Source of the DNA: Halogeometricum sp. S1BR25-6
GTDB taxonomy: Archaea > Halobacteriota > Halobacteria > Halobacteriales > Haloferacaceae
Assembly: GCF_031624495.1 (NCBI RefSeq)
Contig: NZ_JAMQOP010000007.1
Location: forward strand, 60,089 to 124,088
Reading direction: 5' to 3'
Length of the DNA: 64,000 nt
Under the pieces are notes generated by a model. That model was not told where the DNA came from. It made no database searches and saw only the letters and a list, made by a program, of their open reading frames with translations. This document shows, in pieces, positions 34,433 through 44,633 of the stretch (position 1 is its first letter; each line of letters opens with the position of its first letter). Position numbers and translations under genes: made by a program.

Positions 34433-35748
34433 ATGGAGAAAAAGGAATACGCGATCCTCGCCGTCATTGCGCTCGCGACGGTCGCACTCGGTGTCGTCCC
34501 TTGTGGCCGTTCTTCGTCGAGAGCACGCGCCAGTTCCTGACGACGACCGCTGCGATGGCGTGGATCACGTGGTGGGCGCTCGTGATCGGCTTCACAATCG
34601 CCGGCGGCGTCGAAGCCTGGACCTCGAATGAGCAGGTCGCGGACCTCCTTGACGGTCACGGACTGCGCGAGATTGGCTACGGGTCGCTGTTCGGGTTCGT
34701 CTCCTCGTCGTGCTCGTACAGCGCGATCGCAACTGCGAAGAACCTCTTCAAGAAGGGCGGTTCTGCCGCCGCGACCATCGGGGCGTTCATGTTCGCCTCG
34801 ACGAACCTCGTCATCGAGATCGGTATCGTGATCTACATCCTGTTGGGCTGGCAGTTCCTGGTCGCAGACCTCGTCGGCGGATTCATGCTCATCGGCCTGA
34901 TGGCGTTCGGCTTCGTTTACCTTACTCCTGACAAGGTAATCGATCAGGCCCGGCAAAACGTCCTCGACGAGGGTGCCCCGACCGTGCAGGACCCCGTCTG
35001 CGGGATGGAGGTCAACCCCGAGGAGGCCGACTACTCGACTGAACACGACGGTCAGACATACTACTTCTGCTCGCAGTCCTGTAAGGGCAGCTTCGACCCG
35101 GAAGAGGCCAATACCACGATCCGCGAGCAGGCGACCTCCCTCTCGGGTTGGAAGGCGCTCGCGGACAAGCAGTGGTCGGAGTGGGGGATGCTCTGGGACG
35201 AAATCGCCATCGGGTTCATCTTTGCCGGTCTCATCGCTGGCTTCATTCCCGAGAGCGTCTGGACCTCCGTCTTCTCCGGGCCGACGTTCGGACTCCCAGT
35301 GTACGTCTTCTGGACGGCAGTCCTCGGTGCGGTCATCGGCGTCGCGACGTTCGTTTGCTCGGTCGGAAACGTCCCGTTCGGCGCCGTCCTCTACGCCAAC
35401 GGCTTGCCGTTCGGATCGGTGCTCTCGTACATCTATGCGGACCTCATCGTCCCGCCGATCATGGACGCGTACCGTGAGTACTACGGCACGAAATTCGCGG
35501 CCATCCTCTCTGGAATGATCTTCGTCTCCGCCGTGCTCACGGGCTTTGTCATTCACTTCATCTTCCTCGGGGCGGGGGTCATTCCAGACCCATCGAGCGT
35601 CCAGATTGCAGAGGTAAAGATCGAGATGAACTACAAGATGATATTGAACGTCCTCGCAACGGTGTTCTTCCTATTCCTCTACTGGCTGCACCGTTCGGAC
35701 TCGATCGGAGATGAGGAGCATGGCGAGCACGCTCACACAGCCGACTAA
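34433..35748 (+). pseudogene. SO_0444/ArsP-like permease with internal YHS domain, frameshift near 34500
   Basis: The ATG at 34433 starts MEKKEYAILAVIALATVALG. After VV the frame breaks, and restoring one C in the CCC at 34498-34500 gives VVP-LWPFFVESTRQFL. The 415 residues from there are intact: four helices with the permease motif GFVSSSCSYSAIA, a cytoplasmic YHS domain (DPVCGMEV ... YYFCSQSCKGSF) at about 160-205, then four more helices with a second CSVGNVPFGA motif. Permeases of this family export Cu/Zn or organoarsenicals, and YHS binds metal. If the frameshift is real, a TTG start at 34501 could still give a near-complete protein. Confidence 0.78.
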
Positions 35749-35994
35749 CGCTCTCGGTCTCTCTCGTTTAGTCGGTCGGCATCTTTGCTGTGCCAGTAGT
35801 CGGTGATCGTGGTGACGAGTTCGTCGATGGAGCTGACCCCTCGGCTAGGACAGACACCCCGCGACCCCGGCGAAATAGAACTTGCACGCAATCTAGACAC
35901 GGCTGGTGAAAACGGGGTCACACGGACGTAGCTCGTCTCGAGTTCAGCACCGATGGCGATGGTACCAAACGGTTCTAGTTCGCGGTAGCGATTG

Positions 35995-36588
35995 CTAGTG
36001 CGCTTGATTCTGCTGCAAGTCGTCACTCGGATAGATTCGATACGTCCGCCCCTGCCGTTCACGATACAACAATCCGCGCTTCTCGAGGGCGCTGACCGTC
36101 TGACTTACCTTGCTCTTCGAGAAGTCGGAGCGATCCCGCAGTTCGATCTGCGTAATGCCGGGCGAGGATAGGACTGGTTCGAGGATACGGCGTTCGTCTT
36201 CCGGAAGGAGGTCTAACACGCGAGCCTGTGGCTGAGATTCTGGATTGATGGACCCATCTGGTTGGGTGGTCCCCTCCGACGATTCGGCGATCTCAGGGTC
36301 GGTCGGAACCGCCATCTCATGCTGTGAGCGGACGTTTACGTCTGTGCTGGTGAGGTCGTCCCGGACCGCGAGATACCCCCCACCGATGACAGCCGAGATG
36401 AGGAGGGTTCCAAGGACGTACCAGAGCGGGTTCGTTCCGTGAACCGTCCCCATCGACGTGCCCATCATCGATCCCATCTGCTCGAAGGCCTGCTGTTGCT
36501 GGTACGCTTGCCAGCTGAGTACCCCGCCGATGATAACGACGGCAGCGACGAGGAGACCGACGACTGCATCGGCTCGCCGTCGATTCAT
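35995..36588 (-). CDS. Membrane-anchored winged-helix regulator (DUF7343-type)
   Basis: This is a 197-residue protein from the ATG at 36588 (MNRRRADAV); an upstream extension to 36759 overlaps unrelated sequence. It has two N-terminal helices separated by a Met-rich extracytoplasmic loop (QMGSMMGTSMGTVHG), a cytoplasmic linker and a C-terminal winged helix (ILEPVLSSPGITQIELRDRS ... ALEKRGLLYRERQGRTYRI, MarR-like). The arrangement suggests that metal sensed by the Met/His loop is passed to a DNA-binding domain at the membrane. It probably controls adjacent copper genes. The 246 bp downstream (35749-35994) hold only a doubtful remnant. Confidence 0.75.
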   Translation of the reverse strand: MNRRRADAVVGLLVAAVVIIGGVLSWQAYQQQQAFEQMGSMMGTSMGTVHGTNPLWYVLGTLLISAVIGGGYLAVRDDLTSTDVNVRSQHEMAVPTDPEIAESSEGTTQPDGSINPESQPQARVLDLLPEDERRILEPVLSSPGITQIELRDRSDFSKSKVSQTVSALEKRGLLYRERQGRTYRIYPSDDLQQNQAH

Positions 36589-36685
36589 CCATCCCACCTC
36601 GATATATCGTGATACTCGATCATGCCCGAGAGTTGGCGAGACATCGGTGTACCAGTTTTGATTGACCGAGACAAGAAGAGTCTGG

Positions 36686-36838
36686 ATGGACTTCCCGAAC
36701 ACTCGTCGAGGTCGAGCGTTGAAGTGGCTGTTCACGTCCGTTTTGGACGGGAAGGCCAAACTCTACGACCACACCCACAAGGAACTCGTGTTCTTCAAAC
36801 AGCGGCTCGAATCTGAGACCGCCACGTCGACTCCGTAA
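36686..36838 (+). CDS. 50-residue fragment or small protein of unknown family
   Basis: This short frame reads MDFPNTRRGRALKWLF, then SVLDGKAKLYDHTHKELVFF and a polar end. Codon use and amino acids look coding rather than random. It looks like the C-terminal end of a larger protein cut off upstream, possibly a mobile-element protein, but I cannot name it. Confidence 0.35.
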   Translation: MDFPNTRRGRALKWLFTSVLDGKAKLYDHTHKELVFFKQRLESETATSTP

Positions 36839-36959
36839 TCGATACCAGCGGGCCGATCTCTCGACTGTGATCCGGCTGCGGATCGACGAATCGGTTGAGA
36901 ACGCATATCTGACACTCAGCGTAGTAATCGGTAAATCCGCACCAGACCATCTCTACTCT

Positions 36960-37726
36960 ATGGAGGATCACTCTAGCCACGATCGCCACAGTCAACCCGA
37001 GGGATACAGCCTTGGCGGACACGCTTCACTGGGTGGACTGTCGGTGGACGCAAACGACTTCGCTTCGTACCGATGGACACGCGCTTCACTCCAGGCGACC
37101 CATCGGACTGGAGCTTTCAGATCGTCACGTCGAACGGTGATATCGTAACCGAGTTCGACGAGGCTCACGGACAGCGCAGCCACCTGATCGTCGTCCGTCG
37201 GGATCTGACCCGATTCCAGCACCTCCATCCGATGCTCAACGCCGATGGAACGTGGCGTGTTGGGGAATTCTCCCTCCCCGATCCCGGTGTCTACAGGGCG
37301 TTCGTCGACCTAGTCGTCGACAGTCGACCGACGACGCTCGGATTCGATCTCTTTGTCCCCGGTCCGATGGAGGTTGCGCCGCGCCCAGATACCTCATACC
37401 GTGCAACGACAGACGGATACGATATCGAACTCCGTACTGGCGGGATACTCGCCAGCGAGTCGGTCGAGTTAGCATTCGAAATCAGCAGTGAAGATGGGCC
37501 CGTGTCGCGTCTGGACCCGTATCTCGGCGCACTCGGCCATCTCGTTGCGCTCCGTGAGGGTGATCTCGCCTATCTGCACGTCCACCCCGAAGAGACGAGT
37601 CCCGACAGCGGTAGAGTCGTATTCGGCGCGCAGTTCCCAACTCCTGGCCGGTACCGGCTGTTCCTCCAGTCGAAACCGGACGGGACGCTCATCACGACCC
37701 AGCACGATATTCGAATCGAGAGCTAA
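36960..37726 (+). pseudogene. Two-domain beta-sandwich, His-rich copper-locus protein with frameshift near 37060
   Basis: The ATG at 36960 starts MEDHSSHDRHSQPEGYSLGG. At about 37060 the frame breaks; adding one C to TTCGC gives ANDFRFVPMDTRFTPG. The rest is intact to 37726. There are two related Ig-like halves, each with the pattern L-x3-R-x-DL-x-x-H-LHP: RRDLTRFQHLHP (about 75) and REGDLAYLHVHPEE (about 195). Paired His-x-His-Pro motifs point to metal binding. No signal peptide is seen. Proteins of this kind sit beside copper exporters in haloarchaea; the role is inferred. Confidence 0.65.
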
Positions 37727-37943
37727 CAGCTGGTGATGAGTGCCCCCGAAGCGGATGAATTCATAGCCCTCTGCAGGAGATTTCATCTTCCACAGGGGCA
37801 GATGCTGTTCGGTTCGTAGCCGTGCCTAACAGCGAAAATTCGACGGTCAGACGTCCGATGTGTGGTTCGTTCTGTCGGCTGGTTTGTACCAGTCTCGTTT
37901 TGTGTCGATGTGGCCCTCCCCGAAGACCCAGACATATTTGTCA

Positions 37944-39005
37944 TCAGCCGTTGACATTATGGGCGGAGGATTGTGTGATAATGACACGCAATACTACCCA
38001 ACGATCCCGGCGAACAGTTCTCAGACACGGTGCCGTGCTCGCGGGGGCAGCTGTGCTCGGTCTCGCCTCGTCTGGCAGTGCGACCGCCGCTCCCGGGAAA
38101 CCGGACACGACACCGCCCGCGAGGAGGTTTCCTGTGAGCTCCGAGAGGATGTCTGCCTCGGTGACGAGCGTGCCGAGGAGTAGTAACGCGCCGCTACCGG
38201 CCACTCCCCATCCGAGCAGAGCGGGTCTTCGACCCGTGGCGGAGTCGGTGAACCGTCTCATTCCTGCGATTCCACCGACGAGAACACTCCCTAGTACGAC
38301 GACAAACAGCAGGAAATTCCGGACGATGACCCCGGCGAGCGCGCTGGTCACTGCGAAGATACCGAGCAAGCCGGGCGTGATGCTACCCGTGGATGCAAAC
38401 ACGACGAAGGGACCATCTCTCGCGTCGGGGAGTTCTGTTGCCGTCATCCGATTACCTTCGACGGTGCCGAATCCACTGGCGATCGTCATCCCCTCTGGTG
38501 CGACTACCGTCAACTCGTCGGCACCGAGGCCGGTGTAGACGTACGCGCCGGGGGAATCGCGGAAGTACGTGAGCGTCTGCGTCCCAAAGACGCTCTCTCG
38601 AACAACACCGAGTGTCCGGTACCAGACCACGAACGTTCCGTTGACGGCGTCCGCAGCGAGTAGCTCGTGTTCGATGCCGGAGCCGTATCGAACGCCGAAA
38701 CTGTCGCCGGCGACCGCGCAAGCGAGTGATTCGTTCGCTGCAAGGCGGTCCAACACGGACTCGTTCGTCGGGACGACACGAGCCGTCCAGGTCGCAGACC
38801 CGTTGTCGTGGACCCGGACTGTTGCCTCACCGTGACGGGCCTCGGTCGCAAGTCCATGCGAGGCTGCTGCGCGGACGAAGCCATCACCACACGGTGGACA
38901 GGCCGACACCGGAGCGGGACTGGCAGTGACGGGGACGGCCGCACCGACGATGACGAGGATCACCAGCGCAGAAAGCGCGAACGGGAGGACTCGACGAGAA
39001 TTCAT
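37944..39005 (-). CDS. Signal-peptide membrane protein of unknown function, 3' end likely altered
   Basis: The protein starts MNSRRVLPFALSALVILVIV (39005; an ATG at 39023 is alternative) and has a cleavable signal and an SACPPCGDGF motif. An extracytoplasmic beta domain of about 190 residues follows, then three to four C-terminal helices. The last 60 residues (from about SGFPGAAVALPDEA) have composition unlike the rest and are antisense to a Tat signal on the plus strand at 37981. A recombination junction near 38100 has therefore probably replaced the original end. I know no family name. Confidence 0.6.
   Translation of the reverse strand: MNSRRVLPFALSALVILVIVGAAVPVTASPAPVSACPPCGDGFVRAAASHGLATEARHGEATVRVHDNGSATWTARVVPTNESVLDRLAANESLACAVAGDSFGVRYGSGIEHELLAADAVNGTFVVWYRTLGVVRESVFGTQTLTYFRDSPGAYVYTGLGADELTVVAPEGMTIASGFGTVEGNRMTATELPDARDGPFVVFASTGSITPGLLGIFAVTSALAGVIVRNFLLFVVVLGSVLVGGIAGMRRFTDSATGRRPALLGWGVAGSGALLLLGTLVTEADILSELTGNLLAGGVVSGFPGAAVALPDEARPSTAAPASTAPCLRTVRRDRWVVLRVIITQSSAHNVNG
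37981..38105 (+). pseudogene. 5' remnant of a Tat-exported protein gene
   Basis: MTRNTTQRSRRTVLRHGAVL continues AGAAVLGLASSGSATAAPGK, a full twin-arginine signal with an AxA site. Within about ten residues the frame runs into sequence that is antisense to the membrane protein gene. The mature protein is absent. This is a truncated gene fused at a junction near 38100. Confidence 0.6.
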
Positions 39006-39146
39006 TTCGAAAAGGATGTTCACTTCAGTGGAAAAAGAACTGGGTTGGCTACAATCGGCGTTTGAAATACGACCCCGTGTTACGTCAGTCGAGCTGGCGG
39101 ACTCAGCCGTTTCGAACCCAAACCAATCTGGCGAGTCTCTATCGAA

Positions 39147-39745
39147 TCAATCGGCTCCCTGCTGAAGTTCCTCGTATCTCTCCTCGAACCGGGATTCACA
39201 CGAGGGACAACGGAACTGATACAACTCCCCGTCGATGCGGGTCGCTGTCCCCTCGGTATCGACCGTATTCCCGCACTGAACGCAGGTGAGCGCGAACTCC
39301 GTCCCGCCGAGATCGGGCGACCAATCAGCGCCTGCTAGAAGCGTTACTCCGAAATCTGCGATTGCTCCGTCTTCGAGCGTGTCGTCGAGCCAACTCGCAA
39401 CATCGTTGTCCGGCACTCGCGCATAGACGACCAGATCGGCTTCAGCAGTGGTGAATACGTGTTCGACCGCTCCCTCGTTGAGCAGGAGATCTTTGATTGA
39501 CGCGACTCCCGGCCCATCCGATGTAACATCCAGCGTCAGCAACACGGGAATGCCCTTCCGGAGTTGGGAGCGGTCGACGTCGAGCGTGAACCGGTTGATG
39601 ATGCCCCTCTCCTGCAGTCTCGCCACCCGATCCGACATGACCGGTGCCGAGAGACCGACGATGTCCGCGATATTACTGTACGGTCGAGAGCGTTCGACAT
39701 CAGGATCTGGAGTATTTCGGGATTGGTTTCGTCGAGGTCGCGCAT
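39147..39745 (-). pseudogene. Lrp/AsnC-type regulator with C-terminal TRASH-like metal-binding domain, frameshift near 39698
   Basis: The start at 39745 reads MRDLDETNPEILQILM, the usual Lrp start. The next frame gives ERSRPYSNIADIVGLS and the HTH (APVMSDRVARLQERGI), so one base is missing after 39698. The Lrp effector domain follows, then CVQCGNTVD ... FRCPSCESRFEERYEEL, a C-x2-C/C-x2-C TRASH-like metal sensor. A Halobacterium protein of the same architecture controls copper ATPase genes. Here it is divergent from copZ and the CopB-type ATPase with 131 bp between, so it is their likely copper regulator. Confidence 0.8.
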
Positions 39746-39876
39746 AGTGGACCAACGGCGACAATCGACGAAAGCATCTCAGCGGATACTGGTTAGTGTC
39801 CAAGCTTTGGATTGGTCATCACCCACTATATCGAAGGGAAAATCCGCATAAGAAAGGGGAACGTAGGTGTTCTTGT

Positions 39877-40074
39877 ATGTCGACAACCATCACCGTCGAG
39901 GGCATGTCCTGCGGCCACTGTGAACAGACAGTCGAAGACGCACTTCGAGAGGTGAGCGGCGTGACCGACGCGACCGCCAATCGAGAAGCCGAACAGGCGA
40001 GCGTCGAGGGCGATGCTGACCTCACAGCACTCGTCCAGGCCGTCGAGGACGCTGGCTACACCGCCCACGCCTGA
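39877..40074 (+). CDS. copZ: CopZ-like copper chaperone (HMA domain)
   Basis: This is a 65-residue protein consisting of one heavy-metal-associated domain. [15 protein letters not shown] carries the Cu(I) ligands Cys-x2-Cys, and the beta-alpha-beta-beta-alpha-beta pattern continues to EDAGYTAHA. Start at 39877 gives the usual STTITVEGM beginning. It binds Cu(I) in the cytoplasm and hands it to the P-type ATPase encoded next. The regulator gene is divergent upstream. Confidence 0.93.
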   Translation: MSTTITVEGMSCGHCEQTVEDALREVSGVTDATANREAEQASVEGDADLTALVQAVEDAGYTAHA

Positions 40075-40168
40075 GACACGCCGGAACACACCGACGAACG
40101 CCCCGCCGTTCTCGTTCGATTCCAACCCTCTCGATGTCACCGCGCAGTATCAGGGCCTGGACAATATA

Positions 40169-42538
40169 ATGGGAGACGGCACCAACACCCACGCCATGAG
40201 CAACCATCCAGATCACGAGCATTCCGGAACCCCCTCCGCGGAGCCACAACCTTCGAATCAATCCGACAGATCTGTCTACTGTTGTCGAATTTGCCAGTTA
40301 GAAGCAGATTCGGAACGGCGAGCAACAGCCCACGCGTCATCCGAGCAGCATTCCCTTCCTCCGGAGCACGAAGCACACACTACGGCGGATGAGGGCACCA
40401 CGGAATCCGAGCACTCGGACGAACACGCGCATCACGAGCACGAAATCGAGGACGGGCACCGCCAAACCGAACCCGAACACGCACAGCACGGAGAAGCAGT
40501 CCACGAACACGACCACGGTGCGCACGGTCACGAAGAGGGTCCACACGAGGAGCACGGGGTCCACACCGACCACACGGGCCACGAAGGGATGTTCCGCCGA
40601 CGGTTCTGGGTGTCGCTCGTCCTCTCGGTACCAGTCATCTTCTTCAGCGAGTTCATCCAGGACGTCTTCGGCTACACTGCGCCGACGTTCCCAAGTAGTG
40701 TCTGGATCACGCCCGTCCTCTCGGTAATCGTCTTCGCGTACGGTGGGGTGCCGTTCCTCTCGATGGCCCGAACGGAACTCGAAAACCGTGAGCCGGGGAT
40801 GATGATGCTCATCTCGCTGGCGATCACGGTCGCGTTCGTCTACTCGATTGCGAGCCTGTTCCTCGAGGGAACGACGCCGTTCTTCTGGGAACTTGTCACG
40901 CTGATCGACATCATGCTGCTGGGCCACTGGATGGAGATGCGGTCGGTCCGGCAGGCGTCCGGAGCGCTCGACGAACTGGCCAAACTCATGCCCGACATCG
41001 CCGAGCGCGTCACCGAGAGTGGGGACACGGAAGAGGTTCCTGTCTCCGAACTCGGCGAGGACGACATCGTTCTCGTCCGTCCGGGTGCGAGTGTACCTGC
41101 GGATGGGGAAGTCGTCGAGGGGGAGTCCTCAGTCGACGAATCAATGATCACCGGCGAGTCTCGTTCTGTCGATAAGGAACCCGGGTCGGACGTCGTCGCT
41201 GGCACGGCCAACCAGGACGGCAGCCTCCGCGTTCGCGTCACGAAGACCGGTGACGAGACGACACTGGCGGGTATCATGCGACTCGTCGACGAGGCCCAGC
41301 AGTCCAAATCCCGCACGCAGCTGCTGGCCGACCGGGCGGCCGGCTGGCTGTTCTACGTGGCACTTGGCGTCGCAGCGATTACGGCCGTTGCGTGGGTCGT
41401 CGCGGTCGGGTTCAACATCGGCGTACTCGAACGCGTCGTGACGGTTCTCGTCATCGCGTGTCCGCACGCACTCGGTCTGGCCGTCCCGCTTGTAGTGGCG
41501 ATCAACACCTCCACTGCTGCCCAGAACGGGATGCTCATCCGCGACCGCATCGCCATGGAGGAGGCCCGAAATCTCGATACGGTGATGTTCGACAAGACCG
41601 GGACGCTCACGAAGGTCGAACAGGGCGTCGTCGGAGTCGAGACGGCAGGCGACTGGGACGAACAGCGGGCGTTCGAGGTTGCGGCGGGCGTCGAAGGTGA
41701 CTCCGAACACATGATCGCTCGCGCCATCCGGAACGCCGCCGACGAACGTGACATCAAACGGGCGAAGGTCTCGAGCTTCGAGAACCTCCGTGGTCTCGGC
41801 GTCAGAGCCACAGTCGATGGCGAGACAGTTCATCTGGGTGGCCCCAACCTGATCGAAAAACTCGATATCGACCGCCCCGACGACATCACTGCCTTCGCCG
41901 AGGAAGCCGGCTCGAACGCACAGACGGTTATCTACCTGATTCACGACGAATCCGAGGTCGTCGCGGGGTTCGCGCTGGCGGACGTCATTCGGGAAGAGAG
42001 CAGACAGGCCATCGAGGCACTGCACGGGATGGGCATCGAGGTGGCGATGCTGACCGGCGACAGCGAAGACGTCGCGAAGGCCGTCTCCGAGGAACTCAGC
42101 ATCGACCAGTACTTCGCGGAAGTCCTGCCCGAGGAGAAAGACACCAAGGTCGAGCAGCTCCAGTCCGAGGGAAAACTGGTCGCGATGGTCGGTGACGGCG
42201 TCAACGACGCCCCAGCGCTCACCAGGGCTGACGTCGGCATCGCCATCGGCTCCGGGACCGACGTGGCCATCGAGTCGGGCGACATCATCCTCGTCGACAA
42301 CAACCCTCTCGACGTGGTCCGTCTTATCAAGCTCTCGAAGGCGAGCTACCGGAAGATGCAGGAGAACCTCGTCTGGGCGACCGACTACAATGTGTTCGCG
42401 CTGCCACTCGCTGCAGGAATCCTCGCACCCATCGGGATTCTACTGTCGCCGGCCATCGGTGCCGTGTTCATGTCGCTGTCGACCATCATCGTCGCGATCA
42501 ATGCCCGCCGACTCCGGGGAGTCGATCTCTCGCCATGA
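40169..42538 (+). CDS. copB: CopB-type (P1B-3) copper-exporting ATPase with His-rich N-terminus
   Basis: This is a 789-residue P1B ATPase from the ATG at 40169 (an ATG at 40196 is possible). The N-terminus has [20 protein letters not shown], a zinc-finger-like motif, then about 100 residues rich in His, Glu and Asp. The core has eight helices, the actuator TGES, C431-P432-H433 (CPHALG) in helix 6, the phosphorylation site D475-KTGT and hinge GDGVND at 675-680. CPH rather than CPC marks the P1B-3/CopB class, which exports Cu(II) or Cu(I). The upstream chaperone and the His-rich tail both supply copper. Confidence 0.93.
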   Translation: MGDGTNTHAMSNHPDHEHSGTPSAEPQPSNQSDRSVYCCRICQLEADSERRATAHASSEQHSLPPEHEAHTTADEGTTESEHSDEHAHHEHEIEDGHRQTEPEHAQHGEAVHEHDHGAHGHEEGPHEEHGVHTDHTGHEGMFRRRFWVSLVLSVPVIFFSEFIQDVFGYTAPTFPSSVWITPVLSVIVFAYGGVPFLSMARTELENREPGMMMLISLAITVAFVYSIASLFLEGTTPFFWELVTLIDIMLLGHWMEMRSVRQASGALDELAKLMPDIAERVTESGDTEEVPVSELGEDDIVLVRPGASVPADGEVVEGESSVDESMITGESRSVDKEPGSDVVAGTANQDGSLRVRVTKTGDETTLAGIMRLVDEAQQSKSRTQLLADRAAGWLFYVALGVAAITAVAWVVAVGFNIGVLERVVTVLVIACPHALGLAVPLVVAINTSTAAQNGMLIRDRIAMEEARNLDTVMFDKTGTLTKVEQGVVGVETAGDWDEQRAFEVAAGVEGDSEHMIARAIRNAADERDIKRAKVSSFENLRGLGVRATVDGETVHLGGPNLIEKLDIDRPDDITAFAEEAGSNAQTVIYLIHDESEVVAGFALADVIREESRQAIEALHGMGIEVAMLTGDSEDVAKAVSEELSIDQYFAEVLPEEKDTKVEQLQSEGKLVAMVGDGVNDAPALTRADVGIAIGSGTDVAIESGDIILVDNNPLDVVRLIKLSKASYRKMQENLVWATDYNVFALPLAAGILAPIGILLSPAIGAVFMSLSTIIVAINARRLRGVDLSP

Positions 42539-42957
42539 CGACGCTGATCGTCGGAGGCTACGGATCGGTCGGTCGCACGGTTGCAGAAGAACTGGCCACT
42601 GCGCCTGACGATCCGAGCGCAGTGATTATTGCTGGTCGCGACGGGACCAAAGCGAACGCCGTCGCCAGCAAGTTCGGCGACCACGTCTCTGGTGTCGCGT
42701 TCGACTTCCAGGAGACGGATTCGTACGCTCGTGTCCTCGAAGATCTTGACCAAGTCGTAATGTGCGTAGATCAGTCGGGGACGACGTTCGTCGAGGCGTG
42801 TCTGGAACGGGAATCGATTAGATCGACATCACAGCCGCGGACGAGTTCTTCCGCAAGGTCGAATAACTCTACGATTTTACGCGAGACAACGGTACGACAG
42901 CGATACCAAGTGTCGGACTCGCACCAGGTATCTCTGTCTTCCACGACATCAGTCTAG
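42535..42957 (+). pseudogene. Saccharopine dehydrogenase-like NAD-binding protein, truncated and frameshifted
   Basis: The gene overlaps the ATPase stop by 4 nt and starts [20 protein letters not shown], a GxGxxG Rossmann motif, then IIAGRD and AFDFQE as in saccharopine dehydrogenase-like reductases. After ACLERES the frame is lost. In another frame IDITAADEFFRKVE, a stop, then AIPSVGLAPGIS follow, which belong to the same family, with a TAG before and a TAA inside. The normal protein is about 350 residues, so two thirds are gone. Confidence 0.75.
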
Positions 42958-43437
42958 TCCTAACCCCCCCACACAAAACTGCCAGATTATCTATGATTCT
43001 ATGAAAGAAGGGCACAACTCTGCCTGAAATCACGTCATGCACTTTTCAGAGCTCTTATCGCATGATTTCGGGAGTACAGGGATATCATCTGCAGAAACAC
43101 CAAACGAGCCACCAGGTACTTTGATTGGATACTGCTCAGGTCCGCACACTATGAGACCACTATACTCTCGAATCCGAGTGTTTCACCACCTCGTCAAGCA
43201 CAATTTTCACCAATCACCGTATTTCGTAGTTCGTCGAGGGGATCATTACTGCCTGAAAACCGCCCGACGACACTATAAACAAATTTGAATGTGTTTTATC
43301 CCTCTCTGCACCTCCCAAATTATCCAAAGGAAGACTAGGGTACACCGGTGCAAACGCCGCTGGGTCTCTCCGGCCGAGAGGCCATCAAACGACAACTGTT
43401 TCTAGCCGATATATCAGAATTCACTCACAGGGTGGTG
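42958..43437. other. Gene-free spacer between the copper block and the defence island
   Basis: An open frame at 43037-43288 (83 residues) has no haloarchaeal acidity and no motif, so I do not call it. A short GC hairpin (CTCTC-CGGC-CGAGAG) lies near 43370. Nothing else is seen. Confidence 0.4.
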
Positions 43438-43521
43438 ATGCGATCCGCGATGGAGTTTGTCGCCCCCGAGAGGGACGAGGGGGCTGTCGTAGGCACCCCA
43501 CTCAACAACCGTGTCATCTGA
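43438..43521 (+). CDS. Possible 27-residue leader peptide
   Basis: MRSAMEFVAPERDEGAVVG runs to a TGA at 43519-43521 that overlaps the GTG start of the next gene. The overlap suggests a coupled leader peptide. The DNA also forms a CCCCC/GGGGG stem at about 43462-43482, so the apparent frame may be accidental. Confidence 0.2.
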   Translation: MRSAMEFVAPERDEGAVVGTPLNNRVI

Positions 43522-43954
43522 ACACGAGCAACAGCAATCACGACTCTCTAGCGAGCAGGCGGAGCAACTGAGCGAAGAATCGCGGACAGATCTCGAACTG
43601 ACGCTCCCTCACAACAGAAGTCAGACTGGCATCGTCTCATTTGTCGAGTGCGCACTCGTCGAACTCACCCACGAAGACGTCGGAGCCGAGTTCGTCTCGA
43701 CGAGCGTAGCGGGCGTGAAGCGAACACAGTTCATCGCCGTCGACGACGTCGGCCAGCGGTTCCAGAAGCGGTATTTCGACGAGCGTCTCGGCTGGCACGA
43801 AACGACAGTCAGCCGTGAAGCGGTTCGTGAGGAGTTGGTCAACCGACTCACACAGCGGTCGTCACTGGGCTGTGGTGTGGGTCAGCATGGCGTCGTTGGC
43901 GACCCCGACAAATTCCAGGTGATGCCAGTTCGGAAGCTGCGAGTTCAGGAGTGA
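43511..43954 (+). CDS. Hypothetical haloarchaeal protein
   Basis: This is a 147-residue soluble protein from a GTG at 43511 (MSSEHEQQQSRLSSEQAEQL). The first 35 residues are polar and low complexity. Residues about 40-130 form a mixed alpha/beta core (GIVSFVECALVELTHEDVG, TQFIAVDDVGQRFQKRYFDE). It is not recognised. A perfect 11-bp inverted repeat begins 3 nt after its stop and may serve as terminator and as operator for the next operon. Confidence 0.55.
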   Translation: MSSEHEQQQSRLSSEQAEQLSEESRTDLELTLPHNRSQTGIVSFVECALVELTHEDVGAEFVSTSVAGVKRTQFIAVDDVGQRFQKRYFDERLGWHETTVSREAVREELVNRLTQRSSLGCGVGQHGVVGDPDKFQVMPVRKLRVQE

Positions 43955-43957
43955 TGT

Positions 43958-44000
43958 CTTAACCAACAATAGCATAAGACCATAACGTCTGTTGGTTAAG
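43958..44000. promoter_or_regulatory. Perfect 11-bp inverted repeat, candidate operator of the HTH/TumE-like operon
   Basis: CTTAACCAACA at 43958-43968 and its exact complement TGTTGGTTAAG at 43990-44000 are 32 bp centre to centre, three helical turns. It lies 92 nt before the HTH gene. The same half-sites recur at 45124-45165, on the other side of the operon. Confidence 0.6.
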
Positions 44001-44091
44001 ATTGTGGCCAGTTGGTGGATTCCACCCCGCACAAAGTCAGGAAACTATTCCCCGAAGTAAGAACTATATCCTGTGCCACGCAAGAACAAGT

Positions 44092-44625
44092 ATGTCCAAT
44101 AGCGAGTCTCCAGACGGCCCGCCTTCCTTCGAGGATGCGTTTCGTGGCGACGATGTTGAGCAACGCATCTACGGGACGATTCTCCAGACTCGTGAGCCGA
44201 CAACAGCGAGCGCCATCGCCAACGTCGCCGACTGTGACTCGAAAACTGCTCGGAAATATCTGGGCTGGTTCAGTGAACTCGGTATCGTCACGCGCCACGA
44301 CGGCCATCCAGCCACATACGAGCGCAACGACGCCTACTTCGAGTGGCGGCGAATCAACCAGCTCGCGGTCGACCACTCCGTTGAAGACCTCCAGCAGCGC
44401 GTTCGGGAACTGAGCTCGTGGATCGAGGAGTACGAGGATACGTATGGTGCTCCGACGCCAGCGGCTGTCGACGCCGTCGCCACTGCAGAATCGAGCGACG
44501 ACCGAACAATCGATGACGTGTACGGTGACCTCGGCGACTGGGCGACTGCCATCAAGGAGCGAACACGCTACGAACGTGCCCGTCAGCAACGCGCAAGCAC
44601 TGAAACCGAACAGGTATCCGGGTAG
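44092..44625 (+). CDS. HTH regulator/antitoxin of a haloarchaeal TumE-like pair (DUF7342-type)
   Basis: This is a 177-residue protein from the ATG at 44092; the frame is open upstream to 44002 but lacks coding character. Residues 25-85 form a winged helix (ILQTREPTTASAIANVADCD, SKTARKYLGWFSELGIVTRH). A long helical segment follows (QRVRELSSWIEEYEDTYG), typical of the haloarchaeal DUF7342 family. It precedes a TumE-like gene by 8 nt. TumA antitoxins are HTH proteins that repress their own operon, which fits the flanking inverted repeats. Homologues in the window are at 47369, 59550 and 63673. Confidence 0.75.
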   Translation: MSNSESPDGPPSFEDAFRGDDVEQRIYGTILQTREPTTASAIANVADCDSKTARKYLGWFSELGIVTRHDGHPATYERNDAYFEWRRINQLAVDHSVEDLQQRVRELSSWIEEYEDTYGAPTPAAVDAVATAESSDDRTIDDVYGDLGDWATAIKERTRYERARQQRASTETEQVSG

Positions 44626-44633
44626 TCACACCG

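Noticed and set aside
34429..35556. 375-residue minus-strand frame
   Set aside because: It is antisense to the permease; low-complexity Arg/Asp/Glu composition shows it is not real.
43037..43288. 83-residue frame MHFSELLSHDFG...
   Set aside because: His/Arg/Ser-rich, unlike haloarchaeal proteins, and isolated in a spacer.
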